Positions 25,401 to 34,400 of a DNA stretch of 64,000 nucleotides are shown here, in pieces. Numbering within the stretch: position 1 is the first letter of the stretch; every line of letters begins with the position of its first letter. This stretch comes from Zingiber officinale (lineage: Eukaryota > Streptophyta > Magnoliopsida > Zingiberales > Zingiberaceae). A program made the translations under genes and the position numbers. The stretch lies in the NCBI RefSeq assembly GCF_018446385.1, contig NC_056001.1, forward strand, positions 10,596,672-10,660,671, written 5' to 3'. The notes beneath the pieces are model-generated. The model saw only the letters and a list, made by a program, of their open reading frames with translations. It did no database searches and was not told the origin of the DNA.

Positions 25401-28400
25401 CGGGTCAAGGACGGAGGTAGCAATCAACGTGGAGGTCAAAATCAGAGCGGTTAACGCCAGAGAACCAACGGGCTTGCCAAAGGTGGGCCGTGCGGAGGCT
25501 TACTACAGTTGCCGATCGGGCATGAAATGTCTGATCGACAAGTGGCTTGTCCGAACAGAACGCCTGGACAACCAAGAGCACTAGGGCTAGAACATCAGAT
25601 GCTCATCACGAAGTGGAGGAATGCTAAGGCAACTAGAGTGCTGGTTCGGTCAGGCAGAAACAATCAACCAAGCCAAGGGATTATGGAGAAGATCGATTGA
25701 CGTTGACAGGGCGGGGATCCCCGGCCGAGCAGTTCTCTCGCTTGGCGAAATAGTGGGACCCCTTTCATATCTCTTAATATTCCTTTGGGAGATAATGCCA
25801 TTGACAACGAGACATGATCAATATGCGGATCATACGACAAAAGCTTCTACTATTTCATCAGGAATTTGCATGCACTGTTAAAGTATGGTGTCAGAGATAC
25901 TTTTCTGATAGGTCCTTTCATAGGACGATTAGGGAAGCGTGTTAGCGCCTTGAGATGCGTGCACGTCTCCTACTCGGGCGCTATATAAAAGGGGGATCCA
26001 TGCACCGGCGGAGGTACGCATTATTCACTATTCACGCCTGTGCTTATTGTTGCTTCGCTTTCTTTCATTTTTCTGATGACTAACTTGAGTATCGGAGGTC
26101 CAACATCAGGGACCTCTTCCCTAGCTCGGTACTAACATTTCTTGTGTTGCAGAGCGGAGCGTAGTCTACATTTGGTCAACTTTGAAGCCACATCGCTAGC
26201 CAGCCTTCTTCATGATTTTCGGATAGGATCATATTGGCGCCATCTGTGGGAACGTAGTCTGTATTCGAAATGCGAAGATGGAGGACACTGGACGACTCAC
26301 AACGGTGACATTGACAAAGGAGGAATTAGTACAGAGATCGAGCGGAACATGTATTCGTTCGGGGGTAGAATAAGAAGCCGATCGACATATATGGGGACGC
26401 GCCCAATGTACCTATCCCCTTTCATTGCGCGTTATTCCAGACTCCATCAGAGGAACAGTGCCGAGCGGATAGGGATCTAGATTCCTCCTTCGACGACGCA
26501 CCCGTTTGGGATACACGGAAAGGGAAAGCACCAAAAAATGATGATTTGCCCGAATATATCAACCGATAGTTCTCTTAGGGGATCTTAGATGACCCCTGTG
26601 GAACAACTGATCCAGATGACCATCTGGCTAAGTTCGATAACGCGGCCACGTCCATCAATACACCGACAGAGTGAAGTGCCGGGTCTTCCTCACCACTCTT
26701 TTAGGATCAGCGCAACGCTGGTTTAGACGTCTGTCGATTGGATTAATTCATAGCTTCAAAGATTTCCGAGCGGCATTCTTGCATCACTTCGCTAGTAGTC
26801 GCCGTTATCAGAAGACAAGTGTTAGTCTATTCGCAGTGAAGTAGGGGCCCAAGGAGGCATTGAGGGCCTATATCAAGCGGTTCAACCAGGTGACTATGGA
26901 TATTCTATTGGTCTCCTCGGAGATATTGGTAAATGCCTTCTCCCAGGGGCTCACCGAAGGAGAATTCTTCTGCTCCCTCATCCGGAGGCCACCAAAAGAC
27001 TTCGACCACGTACTTAGGCTGGTCACTGAATATATAAACGTGGAGGAAGCCCGAGCGGCGCGGAGGAAGTGCCTGTCGAGCATACTGCTCCCTCGGAACA
27101 GCGGCCGACCACCAATCATTAACCACCAAAGGGCCCACGATCGGGAGTAGCACAACCACTCCAGGAGCCAAGAACGCATGCCGTGTAGCATGTAGCAACA
27201 GGTCGGTCCAAAGCCGCGAAAGGCAAGACTTGGGTGCCGTTGTTTTTCTCGTTTCATCAATCGGCGATGCATAAGACTCAGGACTGTTATGACTTGAGGT
27301 CGATTTCCAGCCGATCAGCTCCTCCAGGATGCCGTCGTCGCTCATCGACTCTCGAGCGACGACATCGACGTCTGTCTGACGGGCGAAGAGAAGAAGACAG
27401 ACTGGCGGACGAACAACGCCATCGTCAGTCTCAAAGAAGAAATAACATAAGTCTCGTACGAACTTCTACTAAGTGGACTAGATCCTCAACTCGGGAAGAG
27501 GAGAATCGAAGTAATGGCACTCAGGGCGAAATTGGAATGATCGTCTATGGGCCAACTGACGATGATTCCAGTCGAGCAAGAAAGTCGCACTCCCGATGAC
27601 TGGAGATACACGCTGTGGGATGCAGCAAAAAGAAGGCCGAGGGATCAGAGATCAATTTCGGCCCTTGAGACATAGAGGGAATAGAGATCCCTCACGATGA
27701 TGCCTTGATCATCTGGGCAGTAATAGCTAACTATATTATTCACTGAACTTTTGTTGATACAGGTAGCTCGGTGAATATAATATTTAAGAAGACGTTCGAC
27801 CAGCTGCAAATCGATCGGAGCGAATTGCAGCCTGTGACGACCCCGCTCTACGGGTTCACTCACAATGAAGTATTGCCGATTGCCCAGGTTCGGTTGGCCA
27901 TATCGCTCGGAGAAGAACCTCTCAAGAGGACTACAAATTTCATTGTGATGGATGCGTCCTCCGCCTACAATGTCATATTGGGTTGAGCGGCCCATAATGA
28001 GTTCCGAACTGTGATGTCCTTCTGCCAGAAGAGCATGTTTCCGATAGACAATAAGGTGGGCGAAGTTAAAGGCGACCAGTTGGCCGCTCGGCGGTGCTAC
28101 GTCGAGATGGTCAAATCCGAAGAAAAGGCCGCACGGAAGATCCCGTGTCTGGAAGTGAACACCATCATAGAAGAACCTCCCGCGCTGGTCTATGAGGAAA
28201 AGGAGGAGGTTCAGATCCATCCTAGCCGGTCGGAAGCCACTACATTTGTCGCTGTCGACCTGATAGATGAGAAGAAGGTTGTTTGCCTTAGGCGAAATCA
28301 TGATGTGTTCGCTTGGTTGAACACGAGCTCCCGGGCATCTCTCCAAGTGTGGCTCAACACGAGCTTCATGTCCGACCAAACGCTCGGCCGGTGAAACAGA

Positions 28401-31400
28401 GGAAGAGGTACATGCCTGTTCGGAGCAAGGAGTGGCCGCTTCTTGGGCTATATCGTCACCGAATGGGGGATCGAGGCGAATCCGAGTAAGGTGAAGGCAC
28501 TGCAGGACATGCCCCCACCCCACAACTTAAAAGAGGTCCAACGGTTGATCGGACGGATCACCGCAGTATCGAGATTGATCTCCAAATCGTTCGATCGGAA
28601 TCACCCGTTCTTCAAGATATTGCGCCGAGAGACGAAGTTCCAGTGGGACGCGGAGTGCGACAAGACGCTGGAGGAGCTCATGGAGTATCTTACCTCCTTA
28701 CCTGTATTGGTGAAACCTAACGCCGACGAGCCACTCTGGATTTATTTGTTATCCACAGAGCATGCGATTGACTCGGCATTGGTGCGGCAAAACGGCCTTG
28801 AGCAACAGCTTGTATATTTTCTAAGTCATATATTAAAAATCCCCCTACACTAACTTCGAAAAATTGGCATATACGCTAGTACTCGTCGCTTGGAGACTTC
28901 ATCCATATTTTCGCTTACATCCGATTGTGGTGATGATCAATAGTGCATTGGGAAGAGTTCTCCTTAACCCAGAAGCGTCCGAACAGCTGATCAAATGAAC
29001 CACCGAGCTAAGCGAGTTTGACATACAATATCAATTGCGAACGACGATTAAAACATAGGACTAAGCGAGTTGGATGTGACTTGGAAGATTTATGTAGATG
29101 ACTCGTCTATCCGGCGAGGTAGCAGGATCAACATCCTTTTGATTTCACCGCGGGGGGACATGATGCAATTGTCCGTGCAGCTGAATTATCGGGTTACAAA
29201 TAACGAAGCTGAATATGAAGTCTTGATAACTGACTTACAGGTAGCTCGGCATGTAGGAGCCACAAAAGTCTTCATCCATTCGGATTCTCAGTTGGCAACT
29301 CAGTAGCTATTGGGCACGCTCGAGATAAGTAATGCTCGACTCAAGCTATACGCTGAAATTTTCTAGAAGCTGAAGGCAAGCTTCCAAGAAGTGGTTATAT
29401 AGAAGATCCCTTGGTTGGACAACCAGGCTACTGATGAGCTGGCTAAGTTAATCAGTTTGTTGTCGTCGATCGTCATTGATAAGCCGATCGAACAAGTCTC
29501 ATTGGTGACAAACATCAACAGGACGGACGGAATAGAATTCCCGAGTGATTGGAGGATGCCATTGATAGAGTTCCTTCAATCGTACGTCACACCAGTCGAT
29601 CAAGAGGAAGCTCATTTGTTGAAGAAGAGGGTCCGACGGTTTACTTTGGTTGGCGACCAGTTATATAAAAGAGCTTTCTCAAGGCCGTTGCTCAAATGTG
29701 TCGAATCGGATGACATGGAGTACATCTTGCAAGAGGTTCATTAAGGCTCCTGCGGTAGTCATTCGGGCGGCAGATCACTAGCCTGAATGATCTTGTTGGC
29801 GGGGTACTTTTGGCTCACATTGTAAGATGACGCCGCTCGGATGGTTGTCACTTGCTTGTCATGTCAGAATATCATAACATCCCGCATCGACCCACCGAGG
29901 AGATGAAAGCATCCATGGTGTCATGTCCGTTTGACCGGTGGGGCATGAACATTGTTGGACCATTTCCATTGGCGACCAATCAATGAAGATTTCTACTCGT
30001 CGCAGTAGATTATTTTTCAGAGTGGGTGAAAGTCAAACCGCTTGCCAAGATAACCGAGCATATGGTTATCAAATTTATATGGCAAAATATCTTGTGTTGG
30101 TTCGACATCCCTCGTCGGCTAGTCTCGGGTAACGAAAGATAGTTCGCAGGATGGAAGCTCAAGGAGTGGTGTGAAGGTTATGACATTGCATAGGTTTTCA
30201 CCTCAGTGGCTTATCCCAGAGCAACGACCAGGTGGAAGTCACCAATTGGGAAATTATCAGAGAGTTGTGGGCTCGGCTCAACTACGTTGGAGGCAACTAG
30301 GCCGATGAACTCCCCAACGTATTGTGGGCTCATCATACCACACCAAGAGAAGCGATCGACGTCACCCCGTTCCATCTGGTGTACGAAGGTGAAGCAGTGG
30401 TTCAAGTGGAAGTCGGAGTAGAGTCCAACCGTGTGCAGCTCTACGACGATGAAAACGCCGAGCGTAGACTCATGGAGCTCAACCTAGTAGATGAAGTACG
30501 GACTTTCCAGCTCATGGCGTACAGACAGCGCATGAAGCAGAGCTACAACCGGAGGGTAATCTCGAGGTTGTTCCAGATCGACGACTTGGTATGGAAAAGA
30601 GTGAAGTCGGTCGGCGACGTCACTAAATTAAAAGCCTCGTGAGGAGGATCCTACAAAGTCATTCAGAAACTCCGCTCGAGAGCTTACTATCTGCAAGATG
30701 AAGATGGGAAAAAGCTCAAGCAACCCTAGAGCGCAAACTATCTTCAGCCTTATAGGGCCGGGTGAGAGGTGCATCATTAAATTCAAATTAAATTGTATAA
30801 ACGTATGTTATTTACAGGTGAACAATGAATAAAATTCACAAGTGTCTCAGACTTTGGCATCGATCGGCCAAGTTAAAAGTCGAGCGACGACTATAAATCC
30901 TTATCTACGCAACCAAAAGTTGAGCGGTGACTATAAATTCTTGTCTATGTAATCAAAAGTAGAGCGACGACTATAAACCCCCTGTCGACGAATCAAAAAG
31001 TCGAGTGACGATTATAAACCCTTGTCTATGCAATCGAAAGTCGAGCGACTACTATAAACTCTTGTCTACGCAATCGAAAATCGAGCGGCGACTATAAACT
31101 CCTGTCGACGAATCAAAAGTCGAGCGATGACTATAAACTCTTGTCTACTCAATCAAAAGACGAGTAGCGACTATAAACCCTTGTCTACGTAATCAAAAGT
31201 CGAGCGACGACTATAAAAAAAGTCGAACGGCGACTATAAACCCCTGTTGACGAATCAAAAGTTGAGCGGTGACTATAAACCTCTGTCGATGAATCAAAAG
31301 TCGAGTGACGACTATAAATCCGAGTCTACGCCAACTAAAGTCGAGCAGTGACTATAAACCCTTGAGTCTACGACAATAGCTGAGCGACGGCTATAAACCC

Positions 31401-34400
31401 GATTTTATGCCAACTAAAGTCGAGCGACGACTATAAACCCTTGAGTCTACGACAACAGCCGAGAGTCGACGACCACAGTAGAGTGGCGGCTATAAATCCG
31501 AGATTAAAATTAGTGATAAGTCATTTGGAGACTATGAACACCGGTCCTACTACCGATTGATAGATATGATTTTCGATTACAAAGGCAGAGAGGTCGTTCG
31601 ATATATGCTGAGATGAGCGGTTGAATGTCTCGGTGACTAGTTACAAAGACGAGCGGAAGCGCGAGAATTCATACTTTGGAAATTTTCACATAGAATTACA
31701 AGATGGTTAAAATGTCGGACAGCTTCACGGGAGCCGAACGGCGATGCATGGAAGGACACTGTAAAGTATAACGAAAGCGGAGAAGCGCCGAATGGGTGTA
31801 GATTCATTGACACTTAGAAATTTTTTTACAAAAACTCAAAAGGGGGGAAAAAGGATGACAAGGAAGTAGGAAAAAAGCTACTCCTGATCTACAACAACTT
31901 CTTCATGGAGCGAAGCCACGAGCTCGTCCTTTCAAAAGGATTCAATGGAAATGTTGGCAGATAAGTGGCCGCTGTCCTTTAGCTGTTGGACGGTGTCCGC
32001 TATGCCCAAGTCAAATAGCCATAGAATTCGATCGGAGAAGAGCCGGTTGAAGCCCTCCGAATGAAGGTATTTGCTTGGAAGTCTTTAAGCCGGGCGGGCT
32101 CATCCTCCTTATATTTGGCCAGTTGGGCCTTGGATGCCTCCATCTCAGCCTGTAGAGACTTCAGCTCGGCTTCTTGATCTGCGATTTTCTGCTCCGCCGA
32201 TCAACCCAATTGCTCTTGGGCCAAAGCTGTCTTGGTCTCCTTCAGTTTCTTGTCCAGGGCCCGAGCCTCCAGGTTTTTCTTCTCTAGGTCCTCTATTGTG
32301 TGAAGTTTGCGGGTGCTCGTTGATCGGACCATGGAGCCAAAATCCCTGGCCTGCTTGTTGAGCCGCTCGAGCTGTTGAGCTTGCTCCTAACTCTTATCCT
32401 TCTCCCAACTGTTCGGAGGTCTTCTCCAGATGCTCCTTCATCCAAGCAACTTCAGTGGAGAGTGCTTCAGCAGCGTCTCGGGATGCGCTTGCTCCGCCAG
32501 TCGAATCCCGCAACTTGTCATGCTCGAGGAACGCCAGTCTTTGGCACAAGGCCAAGCTCTCCACCTAGTATTGCACAGGATGTAAGTCAGAGCGGCCACG
32601 TACAAGAGGATAACTATATTTAGAAAACGTACCATGGTGGATTTCCGTGTAAAGTCGTAAGCTAACTCCTCGGGTGGGATTGCCAAGGCCCTGCGTTGAG
32701 TGCCCGCCCAAGTTTGAGCCAAGAGACCCTAAATGTGGATAGTGTGCTCAAGTGCCCGGGGCGTGGCATCCTCGGGAGAAGGCTCGATATCAATGGGTAG
32801 GTGGATCAGAGCGGAGATGAGTCAGCGACCGACCGGACCATAAGGCTCTGAAGTTGCCTGACCTTGGGAGTTGGACTTTGAGGTACGGATGGTGGAGATT
32901 GTGGTCTCCATACTGGCAGGTGGTGGAAAGAATGATGCCGGTTGTGCCAAAATGGTGCTGGTCAGCAGTTCCAAAATTGATGGAGTCCAATCGGATGATA
33001 GGAGCGTTGGCAAGACGACCGTCTTCATGGGAGCGACAGAAGACAAGCTCTCGCCCCACTCGGACGGAGGCCGAGAGGTAGGCACTTCTATCAGCGCTGG
33101 TGTCGAGGCGCCCTAGCGGGAGGTCCCTTCTGAGCTAAGCCTCTTCCTCCTCTGTCTCTGAAGCAGCGGTTCCCTTGAACTTGCCGAGTCGGTTGGCTGC
33201 GACTTCGAAGGCACGGTTACCAGGACCATGGTGGGCCGAGCAGACGGAAGCTCACCAGTATTAATGCCCGCACTACTTCCTGCCGCTTGCCTCGCCTCGC
33301 CTCATCAGTCAGGTCCGCTGAATTGCCAATTGGCGTGATCTCGCGACTTTCCAGCTCGGCGGCACCGCGAATGTTGATCTTAGTGGTAGGGAGTTTGCTT
33401 TTGCCGCTCAGTAGGGACTTCAACTTGACTTCAGCTGCAAAAACGAAAGTAAAATTAATTAGATTTTAAGGTGATAGAGGAAGAAACAATTTACCTAACG
33501 AGCCGGGCAGCCTTGAGCGATGGGGACTCAGTCCAAAAATGTATAGAACGCTTTCGTGTAGCAGCTTGTATATATGATATTTTTTACTGAGAATAACCTT
33601 GCATTTTCATAATAGTTTAATGGATCCATTCATTGAATATTTGTTATAGTTTTTACGCTGGTTGGCAACCTAACACAACCCTCCTTTATTCGGGCTTGGG
33701 ATCGACTATGACTAGTTCGTCATAGGCAAAGCTAATTATCCCATTATATATACACACACACTAAAGTTAGCCAACGGACCAAATTTACGGACCTGCCGTA
33801 TGGACCATGCATTTCAATTTTTTTTCCTTTTGTTTTATTTTTTTTAAAACTTTTGGTTATTCCAATAAGATTTTGCCTTTAGAGTTTAGGAGTTTGATTA
33901 TGTATAGGTTTGCTATTCTGCGCACCTCGCTTGCGCAATAGAGTGAGGCAGTAAATTTTTTATTTTTAATTAATATATTTTATATTTAAAAAGTATGGAC
34001 ACGATACGGTACCAAAATTATATCGTTATGGTCCGAGACCGAAACCTCGATATTTATGATTTTAAACCAAGGTAATATCATTCTAAGCCTCATAAAACTT
34101 CACAGTAAGTTAAAATTTTTAATTGCTTGTGGTATTGGATTAATTAGTAACTTCTAGGAAATATGGATACAAATAATTTTAAATAGAAATAAAAGTGGTC
34201 TTTCTTTGCAATAAAAAATACTCTCCTCAGTAATAGTCACTGCTAGTGCTGGTTTTCTGATATCGATTAGCGTGATCTGTATCATTGTTTAAAATTGGGG
34301 ATGTTATTTGGTTGTCTTGATTCCTTATACTTGTGCAACTTTCTTACGAGCTTTTTTGATTAGTCACAGCAAGTAATGATGATGACTATCATTTGTTCTT

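Larger units (their letters stand above)
25369..33585 (+). mobile_element. Ty3/gypsy (Tat/Retand-like) element, internally deleted and lacking its 3' LTR
   Basis: Order: 5' LTR (25369-26225), primer site, degenerate gag, protease, deleted RT, RNase H, decayed integrase, post-pol tandem repeats, and a minus-strand ORF. The element then stops in RTE sequence without a second LTR. A downstream antisense ORF and a duplicated-RNase-H style pol fit the Tat lineage. The missing 3' LTR plus missing RTE bases imply a deletion across the right junction. It is nested in the RTE within intron 7. Confidence 0.85.
31889..33585 (-). pseudogene. Antisense ORF of gypsy 1 with two GT-AG introns (5' truncated)
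   Basis: Read on the minus strand from the broken end at 33585: HESVLYIFGLSPHRSRLPGS, intron 33494-33435 (GTAAATT...TTTGCAG), then AEVKLKSLLSGKSKLP. Further on comes LLAQTWAGTQRRALAIPPEE, intron 32632-32565 (GTACGTT...TACTAG), then VESLALCQRLAFLEHDKL and a coiled-coil-like stretch ending LFDLGIADTVQQLKDSGHL before a stop at 31889-31891. Frames re-join across both introns. Some stops and shifts elsewhere mark decay. The product family resembles antisense ORFs known from Tat-lineage elements. Its function is unknown. Confidence 0.72.
23190..33733 (-). mobile_element. RTE-clade LINE in intron 7, split by a nested gypsy element
   Basis: A minus-strand RTE with its 3' tail at the left (CAACAACAACCAAG, CCCACTAGGTG) and its 5' end at 33733. 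The 17 bp duplication AATTATCCCATTATATA sits at 23173-23189 and 33734-33750. This shows that 23190-25368 and about 33586-33733 are two parts of one insertion separated by the gypsy element at 25369-33585. The 33600-33715 piece aligns with the start of the plus RTE (TTAGGTTGCCR.CCA.CG, ATTCAATGAATGGATCC). About 40-100 bp of RTE sequence is missing at the right junction. Confidence 0.9.

Noticed and set aside
27645-28523. 292 aa minus-strand open frame
   Set aside because: It is the antisense shadow of the gypsy protease-linker region, which is recognisable on the plus strand by DTGSS and flanking motifs.
15785-34075. An 18 kb transposon with inverted ends
   Set aside because: The inverted short repeats enclose host exons 6 and 7 with correct splice phases, and no target duplication flanks them. 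Two separate repeat insertions in opposite orientation are more likely.
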